A stretch of 64,000 nt of DNA, from contig NZ_AQXH01000002.1 in NCBI RefSeq assembly GCF_000375465.1, positions 248,173-312,172 on the forward strand, read 5' to 3'. Shown here in pieces: positions 36,729 to 45,733 of this stretch (position 1 is its first letter; each line of letters starts with the position of its first letter). This DNA comes from Balneola vulgaris DSM 17893 (GTDB lineage: Bacteria > Bacteroidota > Rhodothermia > Balneolales > Balneolaceae). Position numbers and translations under genes: made by a program. The notes beneath the pieces are model-generated. The model was given only the letters and a program-made list of their open reading frames with translations. It did no database searches and had not been told where the DNA came from.

Positions 36729-38021
36729 ATGAGAATTAACGCTAAAAGATTACTCGCTTTATGTGTGGTACTCGCTCTAGGGATTTCAAACTTATATGCT
36801 CAGAAAACAATTATCCATGCGGGTACTTTGATAGATGGAAAGTCACACGACACTCGATCTAACGTCACGATTGTAGTAGAGGATAATAAGATCACTGCCA
36901 TCGAGAATGGATTTAGTAAAGGCAAAAAAGGTGATACCATCATCGATTTAAAAGATAAGACGGTACTTCCTGGTCTTATCGATTTACATGTTCACTTAGA
37001 AGGGGAAACAAATCCAAACAGGTATATAGAGCCTTTTACACTAAATGAAGCTGATGTCGCCTACAAAGCTATTCCTTTATTGAATAAAACATTAATGGCT
37101 GGCTTCACTACGGTAAGAGATTTAGGTGGATCAGGGGTGAATATCTCTATGAGAAATGCCATCAATGCAGGTCTTATTTCAGGACCAAGAGTAATTACCG
37201 TTGGAAACAGTATAGGTACAACCGGTGGACATGCCGATCCAACCAACGGAAGAAATGATGAATTAATGGGTGACCCTGGACCACGCGAAGGGGTAATTAA
37301 TGGTGTAGCGGATGCTCGAAAAGCAGTTCGTCAGCGTTATAAAAATGGTGCCGATCATATCAAAATTACGGCTACTGGCGGGGTACTAAGTGTTGCCAAA
37401 AGTGGTGATGCCCCTCAGTTCTTTGAAGATGAGTTAGATGCCATTGTAAGTACGGCTCAAGAATATGGTATGCATGTAGCTGCCCACGCACACGGAGCCG
37501 AAGGTATGCGAAGAGCAGTTGCCGCTGGCGTTAAAACCATCGAGCATGGTACTAACATGACTGAAGAAGTAATGGATCTTATGATTGAAAAAGGCACGTA
37601 TTTCGTACCTACCATCTCAGCTGGTAAATGGGTAGCTGAAAAAGCAAAAATTGAAGGATACTATCCGGCGATTATTGTTCCTAAGGCCTTAGACATTGGC
37701 CCTCGTATTCAGAATACCTTTAAAAAAGCGTACGAAAGAGGTGTTAAAATTGCTTTCGGAACAGATGCAGGTGTATTTCCACATGGCTTAAACGGACGCG
37801 AATTCAAATATATGACAGAGGTTGGAATGCCAGCTATGGAAGCCATCCAAAGTGCTACTATCACTGCTGCTACCGTGTTAAACCTTCAGGATAAAATCGG
37901 AAGCATTGAAACTGGAAAAGTAGCTGATATCATAGCTGTGAATGACAATCCACTAAAGAAAATCGAAGCTATGGAAAATGTTGTTTTTGTGATGAAAGAA
38001 GGAAAAGTTTATAAGAAGTAA
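36729..38021 (+). CDS. Exported metal-dependent amidohydrolase, prolidase-like
   Basis: A 430-residue protein with a signal peptide (1-24, ending LYAQ) and an amidohydrolase TIM barrel. Metal ligands are visible as HxH in LIDLHVHLEGE, the candidate carboxylated Lys in HIKITATGG, His in HVAAHAHGAEG, His in KTIEHGT and the catalytic Asp in AFGTDAGVFPHG. This pattern fits the binuclear Xaa-Pro dipeptidase/carboxypeptidase subgroup often labelled imidazolonepropionase-like. A periplasmic role in peptide breakdown is likely; the exact substrate is unknown. Single gene followed by a terminator. Confidence 0.86.
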   Translation: MRINAKRLLALCVVLALGISNLYAQKTIIHAGTLIDGKSHDTRSNVTIVVEDNKITAIENGFSKGKKGDTIIDLKDKTVLPGLIDLHVHLEGETNPNRYIEPFTLNEADVAYKAIPLLNKTLMAGFTTVRDLGGSGVNISMRNAINAGLISGPRVITVGNSIGTTGGHADPTNGRNDELMGDPGPREGVINGVADARKAVRQRYKNGADHIKITATGGVLSVAKSGDAPQFFEDELDAIVSTAQEYGMHVAAHAHGAEGMRRAVAAGVKTIEHGTNMTEEVMDLMIEKGTYFVPTISAGKWVAEKAKIEGYYPAIIVPKALDIGPRIQNTFKKAYERGVKIAFGTDAGVFPHGLNGREFKYMTEVGMPAMEAIQSATITAATVLNLQDKIGSIETGKVADIIAVNDNPLKKIEAMENVVFVMKEGKVYKK

Positions 38022-38045
38022 TTCACTTATAAATACTACAAAACT

Positions 38046-38077
38046 AAAAAGCCTGACTCATTGGTCAGGCTTTTTTT
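38046..38077. terminator. Bidirectional rho-independent terminator
   Basis: GCCTGAC-TCATTG-GTCAGGC with an A-run before and seven T after, between the convergent amidohydrolase and aldehyde dehydrogenase genes. Confidence 0.88.
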
Positions 38078-38094
38078 ATACGTTGAATTGATTT

Positions 38095-39456
38095 CTATTG
38101 AATATAAACTGTTTTGGTATTCACAAACTCTTTGATGCCATAAGGACCTAATTCACGACCGTATCCCGACTGCTTAATACCGCCAAATGGTAATCGTGGA
38201 TCTGACTTCACAAAGTCGTTTACGAAGCAACACCCCGCTTCTAGAAGCTGAGAGGCTATATGTTCACCTTTCTCCTCATCTTGTGTAAACACTGCCGCTC
38301 CTAATCCAAAACTGCTATCATTGGCTACGCTAATAGCTTCATCTTCGTCTTTCACTTTTATGATAGCCGCCACTGGTCCAAACAATTCATCATCGTATGC
38401 AGGCATGCCCTTCGTTACTTGTTCAAGCACCGTAACTGGATAAAAGTACCCTTTCACATCGGGCTTCTTCCCTCCCATAGTAATTTCTGCTCCTTTGTCG
38501 AAGCTCTTCTCAACTTGCTCGTGCAGTTGATCTCTCAAATCCTCTCGAGCCATAGGGCCTACATCGGTATTCTCTGCAAAAGGATCACCCACTTTCTTAG
38601 TAGATAGTTCCGCTTTAAATTTTTCTACAAACTCATCATACACTTTTTCAACAACGATAAACCGCTTTGCAGCGATACAGCTTTGTCCACTATTAATAAG
38701 TCTTGAAGTCGCACATTTTTCAGCAGCTAAAGAAGTATCCGCATCCTCCAATATCACATAAGGGTCGCTTCCTCCTAATTCTAATACTGTCTTTTTTAGA
38801 GCTTCACCTGCTTGTGAAGCAACAATTTTACCAGCTTTGGTACTTCCTGTTAAGGTAACCGCCGCTACTCCATCGTGTTGAATAACAGGTTTCATATTGT
38901 CGTTAGAAACCAAGATGGTTCGAAATAATGAGGACGGAATACCCGAATCATGGATGATTTCTTCCATAGCCAAGGCCGAACCCGTGCAATTTTCAGAATG
39001 TTTTAGAACCACTCCGTTTCCAGCCATCAGTGCAGGTGCTGCAAACCTGAATAGTTGCCAAAAAGGGAAATTCCAAGGCATAATAGATAGCACCACTCCT
39101 AGTGGATTGTAGGTTACGTAGCTTTTACTCGCATCGGTTTCAACCTGATCATTCTCCAAAAATGAAGCCGCGTTTTCTGCATAGTATTCACAAACCCAAG
39201 CACACTTTTCAATCTCTGCTTCTGATTGAGCATAAGGCTTGCCCATCTCTTCGCTCATTAACTTAGATAAGGATTCCTTTCTATCTTTTAATAGCTCAGC
39301 TATACTATTGAGGTAGGCACCACGCTCCGCAAAACTTTTATCTCTCCATTGAGCTTGAGCTTTATTGGCATCCGAAATAATCGCGGACACTTCTTCGAAG
39401 CTCATTTCTTGATATTCTTTAATTTGCTCTCCGGTGGTTGGATTGATGGTCTTCAT
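38095..39456 (-). CDS. NAD(P)-dependent succinate-semialdehyde-type dehydrogenase
   Basis: Aldehyde dehydrogenase of 453 residues, similar in length and motifs to the Sad/YneI type. The oxyanion block is IMPWNFPFWQ, the general base Glu226 lies in LELGGSDP, the nucleophile Cys260 in NSGQSCIAAKRF, and the C-terminus carries LPFGGIKQSGYGRELG. It oxidises an aldehyde, probably succinate semialdehyde. The aminotransferase 45 bases upstream on the same strand could supply it from 4-aminobutyrate, though that link is inference. Confidence 0.88.
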   Translation of the reverse strand: MKTINPTTGEQIKEYQEMSFEEVSAIISDANKAQAQWRDKSFAERGAYLNSIAELLKDRKESLSKLMSEEMGKPYAQSEAEIEKCAWVCEYYAENAASFLENDQVETDASKSYVTYNPLGVVLSIMPWNFPFWQLFRFAAPALMAGNGVVLKHSENCTGSALAMEEIIHDSGIPSSLFRTILVSNDNMKPVIQHDGVAAVTLTGSTKAGKIVASQAGEALKKTVLELGGSDPYVILEDADTSLAAEKCATSRLINSGQSCIAAKRFIVVEKVYDEFVEKFKAELSTKKVGDPFAENTDVGPMAREDLRDQLHEQVEKSFDKGAEITMGGKKPDVKGYFYPVTVLEQVTKGMPAYDDELFGPVAAIIKVKDEDEAISVANDSSFGLGAAVFTQDEEKGEHIASQLLEAGCCFVNDFVKSDPRLPFGGIKQSGYGRELGPYGIKEFVNTKTVYIQ

Positions 39457-39501
39457 AATAAAATTTTGTTCTATTTCTCAGAGCAACATAACTCTGTTCC
39501 T

Positions 39502-40692
39502 TCACATTCCACCAGCATACTTCTGTATTGTTCCAGAAATTATATCCAGTGTATGCTCAAGAAGCTCATCCTCGATAATTAATGGGGGTGCCAATCGAAC
39601 TAAGGTATTTGAGTGTAAAGTCCACCCTAATAGTATCCCTTGCTCGAAGCAGTCTTCTACTACTTGCTGCGTGAGTTCTTTGGAGGCCAGCTCAAGTCCT
39701 AACATCGCCCCTTTTCCTCGAACTTCAACGATACCGTCGCCTACCAACTTATCTTTGATTTTCAATTCAATTTCTTTGGCTCTTTGAAGGTAATTACCAG
39801 CCAGTAGTTCTTTTAAATTTGCATGTGCTGCGGCACAACTCACGGGATGCCCACCAAATGTGGTTACATGATTTAAAGGTGGATCATATTTGAATGTTTG
39901 AAAGATTTCGGCGGATGCCACAAATCCACCTATAGGCATTCCACCTCCCATCGCCTTCGCAATGCATAAAATATCAGGCACTACTTCATACTCTTGAAAT
40001 GCAAATAAGGAACCCGTTCTACCAAATCCACTTTGAATTTCATCAAAAATTAGAAGGATTCCTTTTTCCGAACACTTTTCACGAATCTTTTGTAACCACG
40101 CTTTATCAGCAGGAATTATTCCACCTTCCCCTTGAATTGGCTCCATTATTAAAGCGGCCGTTTGATCATCTAATAAGTCGAATACATCATCTGAGTTAAA
40201 CGCCGCGAAATGCACATCGGGGAGTAAAGGTAAATAAGGGTCTCTATAAACATCACGGCCCGTTACACTTAACGAACCATGAGTATCGCCATGATAGCTA
40301 TTTTTGAATGCCACTAGTTTCTTACGTCCAGTATATTTCTTAGCTAATTTGAGTGCTCCTTCGTTGGCTTCAGTGCCGCTATTCACAAGATATACTTGAT
40401 CAAAAGAGGACGGTAAGTTCGAAAGTAAAAGCTCAGCAAATTCAACCTGTGGCTTCTGAATAAACTCTCCATATACCATTACATGTAAATGAGCATCGAT
40501 CTGTTTATGCAATGCTTCAACTACTTTTGGATGCCTATGCCCCAAGCTGCTAACAGCAATTCCCGAAATGAAATCCAAATACTCCCTTCCTTTCGTAGTA
40601 TATAAAAAAGGGCCTTCAGCATGCGAAATTTCAAGTGATAACGGGAAGTCGCTTGTTTGGGCTATATACTGTGTGAATTTACTGCTACTCAA
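39502..40692 (-). CDS. Class III PLP aminotransferase
   Basis: A 396-residue enzyme of the acetylornithine/ornithine/4-aminobutyrate aminotransferase class. Cofactor features: VNSGTEANEGALKLA phosphate-binding block, IFDEIQSGFGRTG with Asp217, and Schiff-base Lys246 in CIAKAMGGG. It resembles a subfamily widespread in Bacteroidota that is usually labelled only aspartate aminotransferase family. The partner dehydrogenase downstream favours a semialdehyde product. Substrate not determinable from sequence. Confidence 0.87.
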   Translation of the reverse strand: MSSSKFTQYIAQTSDFPLSLEISHAEGPFLYTTKGREYLDFISGIAVSSLGHRHPKVVEALHKQIDAHLHVMVYGEFIQKPQVEFAELLLSNLPSSFDQVYLVNSGTEANEGALKLAKKYTGRKKLVAFKNSYHGDTHGSLSVTGRDVYRDPYLPLLPDVHFAAFNSDDVFDLLDDQTAALIMEPIQGEGGIIPADKAWLQKIREKCSEKGILLIFDEIQSGFGRTGSLFAFQEYEVVPDILCIAKAMGGGMPIGGFVASAEIFQTFKYDPPLNHVTTFGGHPVSCAAAHANLKELLAGNYLQRAKEIELKIKDKLVGDGIVEVRGKGAMLGLELASKELTQQVVEDCFEQGILLGWTLHSNTLVRLAPPLIIEDELLEHTLDIISGTIQKYAGGM

Positions 40693-40786
40693 TGTGTTAT
40701 GATTTTTCTTTTTAGTTATGACGAAATTAGATGATTATAATAGAGGATTTTCTAATATTGAACGTTTACAAATTTAAACATTTCGA

Positions 40787-41182
40787 ATGAAAGCTTTACT
40801 TACACCAATCATTGTTGTTACTCTGATCTTGTCGTGTGCCAGCAATAAGAATAACAAGGGAGAAGAGGTGACTTACGCTAAATTACCTGCTCCTTCGTCT
40901 ATTGGTCCCGACCAACTATACGGAGAATTTAAGATTATCAATATAACACCTTCTACTTCTGAGCAGAAAACTTTAGAAGTTGATGTGATTGAGGTTATTG
41001 AACAAGGCAGAACAGCCAAAGATTTATCAAAGAATCAACGAATTACACTAAAGGTACACGAATCAAAGCTAGAAAAGCGATCTAAGTTAGAAAACGGAGA
41101 TACATTTCACGCTGTGATTGAACATTCAAGCTCGATGGGTATGAATGCGACTAGCCAGTGGCGCATTGCTACATTTAATTAA
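40787..41182 (+). CDS. Small lipoprotein of unknown function
   Basis: A 131-residue protein with a lipoprotein signal (lipobox LILSC, Cys17) and a polar beta-rich domain of about 100 residues. No family recognised. It lies 29 bases before the large type IX-secreted protein on the same strand, which suggests one transcription unit. The mature domain contains repeated Val/Thr/Glu strands and no obvious catalytic residues. Confidence 0.7.
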   Translation: MKALLTPIIVVTLILSCASNKNNKGEEVTYAKLPAPSSIGPDQLYGEFKIINITPSTSEQKTLEVDVIEVIEQGRTAKDLSKNQRITLKVHESKLEKRSKLENGDTFHAVIEHSSSMGMNATSQWRIATFN

Positions 41183-41211
41183 GAACACCACTACTGATTA
41201 AGAATAAGACT

Positions 41212-44034
41212 ATGACGCTAAAAAAATCAGGTACACTAGCGAGCTTAAGTTTAATTACGCTCCTGCTTTTAATGGGCATTGATACCACTCAAAACAATAC
41301 ATTTCCTATAACTACGCCTCAACTTGAGAAGGAAGAAGAAGGCAATTTAGCTGAACGCGTAGAGCAGAAAAAAGCTCGTGATGAGTATTTTTTCGAACTC
41401 ATGAGAGATCCAGCAACGAACAGAATTCCAGAAGGCATTCGCCAGAAAGAAATTGCTCATGCTAAAAACCTACCTCTTCATTTTAAAGGGAAAAGAAAAG
41501 CATCTCAAACCTTTAATTGGAAAGCCTTAGGGCCGAATGATGTGGGTGGTAGAACCCGTGCATTGGCGGTAGACATGGATAATAACAATATCATACTTGC
41601 TGGCGGGGTATCTGGTGGTGTTTGGAGATCTACGAATCAAGGTGAAACTTGGACTCAAGTAACTACTGCAGATCAAAACCCAAGTGTAACTAGTATTGCT
41701 CAAGACCCTCGTGCTGGCCATAGAGATACATGGTATTACGTTACAGGTGAATATAGTGGGAACTCGGCAGGTGCCCGTGGTGGTGGCGCTACTTATTACG
41801 GTTCTGGAATTTATAAATCTACCGACAATGGCTTAACCTGGACCATGTTAGCTTCAGCAGGAGACTTAACACGCTTCGACAGCCGCTATGATTTTGTAAG
41901 CCGTGTAGCAGTAAGCCCAACTACGGGAACTGTATTCTTTGCGAGTAATGCTATCGGTATTTATCGTTCTGACGATGGCGGTGCTACCTTTGATTTAGTT
42001 CTTGGTGAAGTTAACGAGCATTCTTGGAGTGATGTTCAAATTAATGCAAACGGAGTTGTAATAGCTACCCTATCCGAAACTGGTTTCTTAGATGAAGGTG
42101 TGAGCCATACTAATTCTCCAGGCATTTACCGTTCAAATGACGACGGTTTAACTTGGACCGACATCACTACCAATGAATTTCCGACTACATTTAGCCGAAC
42201 GCGCATTGCTATTTCAGAATCAGATCCTAATTCAGTTTATGTATTTGGATACGATGGAAGCCCATTCCTTATCTATACCGACCTATCAGATTTGACTAAG
42301 ACTGAAAATCGTTCTGCAAATATTCCTGATTTTGGAGGATCTGTGGGCAGTATGAATATGCAGGGTGGATATAACCTTGAAATAGCTGTAGATCCCAACA
42401 ACAAAGATTTTGTTGTGATTGGTGGTACGAACATGTTCCGTTCATTCGATGGCTTCAAGACAAAGCCCAGTGAAGCGGAGAATGACCGCAATCTAACATG
42501 GGTTGGTGGTTATTCTACAGCTAATGATGTGAGTACCTACGAAGGGCATCATCCAGACAATCATGCCATTATTTTTGATCCTGTACTATCCAATAAAGTA
42601 TGGAGTGGACATGATGGTGGAGTTTCAGTTACCAATAGTATCAAAAGAAGTACGGTACAATGGACTCACAAAGTGAATGGATACAATGTAACTCAGTTCT
42701 ACACGGTTGCTATTCCAAGAATTGCAGGTGATGATCGATATATTGGTGGTACCCAAGATAACGGGTCTCCATTTTTTAGAGATAATTTCTTAACAGGTGT
42801 TAGTTCTTCAAATGATGTGTCTTCGGGTGACGGCTCATATGCATATTTAGGAGAAGATTATGGGTATGTGTCCTCTCAACGAGGTAACGTTTCAAGATTG
42901 CTTTATACACCAACAGGCGACCTACTATCTCCATACAATCAGGGTGGACAATGGTCATTTATTGAACCTGAAGGCTCAGCAAATCAGAAATTTATTCATC
43001 CTTTTAAAGTTGACCCAAGTGATGAAGACATTATGTATTACCCTGAATCGAATCATATTTGGAGAAATGATTCACTTTCGCATATACCAAATTACCAACA
43101 GGGTGGCACTAGTGTAGGTTGGGCAGAACTATTTAATATTAACGTAGGGACTGCAGGACATTCCATAAGTACCTTAGAAGTGTCTACAAACAACCCTTCT
43201 CATCGACTATATTTAGGGGGTAGTTCATCTACATTGAAGCCTACCTTGTACAGAATTGATAATGCAAACACTGCTACCTCAGGTGGAGTTGATATATCCC
43301 CTCCTGATGCGGCTGCAGGTGCCTATATTCACGATATTGCTGTTAATGCTACTGATGGCGATGAATTGATTGCAGTACTCTCTAACTATGCCATCGAAAG
43401 CCTTTACTATTCTTCAGATGGTGGAGCAACGTGGTCAACTATTGGTGGAAACTTAGAAGGCGCAGAAGGCCCGAGTGTACGTACCGCTGCAATTATCGAA
43501 GGCTCGGCTGGCACGGTCTATTTAGTTGGAACGAGTACAGGCTTGTATTCCACAACCACTTTAGATGGCGGCAATACCATATGGGAGCGTGAAGACCCCA
43601 ATGGTATAGGCCTAAATGTGGTGGAGTTCATTGATAGCCGCCCAGAAGATAATAGAGTGGCCGTTGCTACCCATGGTAGAGGAATGTGGGCAGGCACACC
43701 GGGCTCGGCAGTATCTACTGAAGAAGAAGTAACGGAATCGGTAATCCCAGAATCTTTTGCTTTAAATCAGAATTACCCAAATCCATTCAACCCTTCTACG
43801 GTTATTTCCTATAGCCTACCCTCGTCTAGTAATGTAAATATTACGGTATATGACATTAATGGTAGAAAGGTAGCCGAATTACTTCGAAATGAAATGAAGT
43901 CTGCTGGTTCACATGAGTTCAACTTCGATGCTAGTAATTTAGCCAGTGGAGTATACTTGTATAGAATTAGTGCGAAGAGTATTTCTGGAAGTCAGTTGTT
44001 CACCAAATCACGTAAGATGACGTTGATTAAGTAA
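41212..44034 (+). CDS. Type IX-secreted BNR/VPS10-like propeller protein
   Basis: A 940-residue secreted protein. An N-terminal hydrophobic segment (about 9-24) is the signal. Several Asp-box repeats (STNQGETW, STDNGLTW, SDDGGATF, SNDDGLTW, SSDGGATW) indicate sortilin-like propellers. The last about 90 residues form a type IX sorting domain that opens ALNQNYPNPFNPST and contains YDINGRKVAELL, ASGVYLYRI and a final KMTLIK. It therefore likely reaches the cell surface or medium. The first half resembles the protein at 5058-7784, which lacks the sorting domain. Function unknown; binding or peptidoglycan/protein interaction are guesses. Confidence 0.88.
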   Translation: MTLKKSGTLASLSLITLLLLMGIDTTQNNTFPITTPQLEKEEEGNLAERVEQKKARDEYFFELMRDPATNRIPEGIRQKEIAHAKNLPLHFKGKRKASQTFNWKALGPNDVGGRTRALAVDMDNNNIILAGGVSGGVWRSTNQGETWTQVTTADQNPSVTSIAQDPRAGHRDTWYYVTGEYSGNSAGARGGGATYYGSGIYKSTDNGLTWTMLASAGDLTRFDSRYDFVSRVAVSPTTGTVFFASNAIGIYRSDDGGATFDLVLGEVNEHSWSDVQINANGVVIATLSETGFLDEGVSHTNSPGIYRSNDDGLTWTDITTNEFPTTFSRTRIAISESDPNSVYVFGYDGSPFLIYTDLSDLTKTENRSANIPDFGGSVGSMNMQGGYNLEIAVDPNNKDFVVIGGTNMFRSFDGFKTKPSEAENDRNLTWVGGYSTANDVSTYEGHHPDNHAIIFDPVLSNKVWSGHDGGVSVTNSIKRSTVQWTHKVNGYNVTQFYTVAIPRIAGDDRYIGGTQDNGSPFFRDNFLTGVSSSNDVSSGDGSYAYLGEDYGYVSSQRGNVSRLLYTPTGDLLSPYNQGGQWSFIEPEGSANQKFIHPFKVDPSDEDIMYYPESNHIWRNDSLSHIPNYQQGGTSVGWAELFNINVGTAGHSISTLEVSTNNPSHRLYLGGSSSTLKPTLYRIDNANTATSGGVDISPPDAAAGAYIHDIAVNATDGDELIAVLSNYAIESLYYSSDGGATWSTIGGNLEGAEGPSVRTAAIIEGSAGTVYLVGTSTGLYSTTTLDGGNTIWEREDPNGIGLNVVEFIDSRPEDNRVAVATHGRGMWAGTPGSAVSTEEEVTESVIPESFALNQNYPNPFNPSTVISYSLPSSSNVNITVYDINGRKVAELLRNEMKSAGSHEFNFDASNLASGVYLYRISAKSISGSQLFTKSRKMTLIK

Positions 44035-44059
44035 CAACACTCTTATATTGTTAAATCAA

Positions 44060-44088
44060 AAAAGGCAGCTCTAATTAGGCTGCCTTTT
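44060..44088. terminator. Bidirectional rho-independent terminator
   Basis: GGCAGC and GCTGCC with the palindromic CTAATTAG between them, flanked by A and T runs. It separates the propeller gene from the convergent thioredoxin-like gene. Confidence 0.85.
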
Positions 44089-44109
44089 CTGTATCTATCA
44101 TTTAACTAA

Positions 44110-44730
44110 CTAAACAACAATGCTTTTGAGCATAGCTTCTAGCTCATCTTGCACTGCTCTTCCTTTATCTCGTGCATACCAGATATGAAGTTCTTCTGAA
44201 GCTTTTTTATTATCAAAATTTGGGTCTCTTAGCTTAGCAATATGGTCATCGTGCACTATGGCAGGTCTGGGCCCCCAAACGCCTAACACATCCAAGCTGT
44301 TCGCATCAAGCATCACAAGTTTTGGGATGGCACGCGTTCCTTTGGTAAGAAAGTGTTCCATTACCTCGGGATACTGATCTCTTAAAATCAATTTAAGCTC
44401 AATTTGTTCCGTTGATTCTGCCATTTTTTGAATAAATGGTAATACTTGTGATGCATCTCCACACCACCCTTCTGTAATTACCAACCAAATCATTTTATTG
44501 GGCAAGGTTTCAAGCACTTCTACTAATGAATCGTTGAGCTTCCCTCTTTTATTCCAACGGGCTGTGCGTTGCATATTTAGCATGGTGTAGTGCAACATGC
44601 TTTCTGAGTTATCATCGTTGGTAGTTCTACCTTCTTGATAAAGTCTCTCCGTTAGTTCTGAATATTCTTCATAACTAAGTGCTTCATCTAAAATATTTTG
44701 AGAGATAAGACTCTTTTGTAGGGTACTCAT
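44110..44730 (-). CDS. Thioredoxin-family protein with WCGDA active site
   Basis: A 206-residue protein. The thioredoxin-like fold (about 70-170) carries WCGDASQ where CxxC would be, leaving one cysteine, followed by a beta strand and the cis-proline block TRAIPKLVMLD. This single-Cys form occurs in a group of thioredoxin-like proteins of unknown function, so a dithiol reductase role is unlikely. No signal peptide. It has its own predicted promoter. Confidence 0.8.
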   Translation of the reverse strand: MSTLQKSLISQNILDEALSYEEYSELTERLYQEGRTTNDDNSESMLHYTMLNMQRTARWNKRGKLNDSLVEVLETLPNKMIWLVITEGWCGDASQVLPFIQKMAESTEQIELKLILRDQYPEVMEHFLTKGTRAIPKLVMLDANSLDVLGVWGPRPAIVHDDHIAKLRDPNFDNKKASEELHIWYARDKGRAVQDELEAMLKSIVV

Positions 44731-44752
44731 GATATGCGTTTTTATTACGCAT

Positions 44753-44760
44753 CAAAGGTA
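44753..44760 (-). promoter_or_regulatory. FCB-type -7 promoter element TACCTTTG
   Basis: Exact TAnnTTTG on the minus strand, 22 bases before the start codon of the thioredoxin-like gene; predicted leader about 17 bases. No TTG at the -33 distance. Confidence 0.45.
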
Positions 44761-44769
44761 CCAACAATT

Positions 44770-45648
44770 TCACCCTGTATTGATTGATTGTAGCAATAAC
44801 CATGATAGAATAAAGGCAACGAATCCAAAGGAAGCGATGAACTTAATCTTCATCACCTGTACATATTCATAAGCCACACCTTTTAATCTTGATACCCAAA
44901 ATCCAAGTACCAGATATATTAAATTACCCACTGCGAAGAATATCAAAGCACCCCAAATATGGCGTGTATACATCCCCACAGCCAAAGCAATGAGTCCTAT
45001 AGGAAACAGAAAATAGAAATTCAGTTTTATCCCTTTCAGTCCATATATGATCGCAAAAGTTTGATCCCCCCTCTTCTCGTCCTCTTCTTTTTGATACACT
45101 TGAGATGCTGGATATAGACTGAGCATTACACAAGCAACCCCCAGTGCTGCTATCCCAGTAATCCATGAAATCGAATGCCCCGCAGCTAAGGTCCCTAACA
45201 ATAACGAAGCCAATCCTGTACTCCCACCAATGGCAATCATACTCAACCAAGGATGGCCTTTCCACCGATACTTTGGGCTTGAATACAACCAAAAAAGCAT
45301 AGCGCTACAACTGTAAATCACTACAAACAATGTGTTTACTTGAAACGCCCAAATCACTCCTATTAATTGAAAAACCCAAGCACCAAAAAGCATCCACTGT
45401 TCCATTTTAGGGGGATGCTTCAACCCACCAATAGGTCCTTCATCTTTGTCCCAATAAGAATTGTACACGGTTGCACCACCAAATAAGAGTACATGCACAT
45501 TGATAAACTGAAGCCAATATAGATTTGGAGTCTCAATCGGGACGATTAAAGTTGCTGCTAAATATCCCCCTGACAGTACCAAGAACTGATAATGTAATCT
45601 TAGATGAAGAACAAACCGATAGATCTGAATAATGAGTGGTGCTTTCAT
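44770..45648 (-). CDS. UbiA-superfamily prenyltransferase-like membrane protein
   Basis: A 292-residue protein with about eight to nine hydrophobic helices. The two aspartate motifs of UbiA enzymes appear in modified form: NSYWDKDEG near residue 65 (family NDxxDxxxD) and YQKEEDEKRGDQTFA near 185 (family DxxxGD). Polyprenyl diphosphate and the acceptor would bind there. It may act in quinone or lipid synthesis; the first motif departs from consensus, so the substrate is uncertain. Confidence 0.75.
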   Translation of the reverse strand: MKAPLIIQIYRFVLHLRLHYQFLVLSGGYLAATLIVPIETPNLYWLQFINVHVLLFGGATVYNSYWDKDEGPIGGLKHPPKMEQWMLFGAWVFQLIGVIWAFQVNTLFVVIYSCSAMLFWLYSSPKYRWKGHPWLSMIAIGGSTGLASLLLGTLAAGHSISWITGIAALGVACVMLSLYPASQVYQKEEDEKRGDQTFAIIYGLKGIKLNFYFLFPIGLIALAVGMYTRHIWGALIFFAVGNLIYLVLGFWVSRLKGVAYEYVQVMKIKFIASFGFVAFILSWLLLQSINTG

Positions 45649-45721
45649 AATAATGGCTATGCGTGAACTTAGCTGATAACGGTCAGATTTAAAACTCTAT
45701 GCATATATGTATATATCCCCC

Positions 45722-45729
45722 TATCTTTG
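45722..45729 (+). promoter_or_regulatory. FCB-type -7 promoter element TATCTTTG
   Basis: Exact TAnnTTTG ending four bases before the ATG at 45734. An in-frame TGA at 45728-45730 excludes any earlier start, so the predicted transcript would begin at or very near the start codon. Confidence 0.5.
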
Positions 45730-45733
45730 AAAC

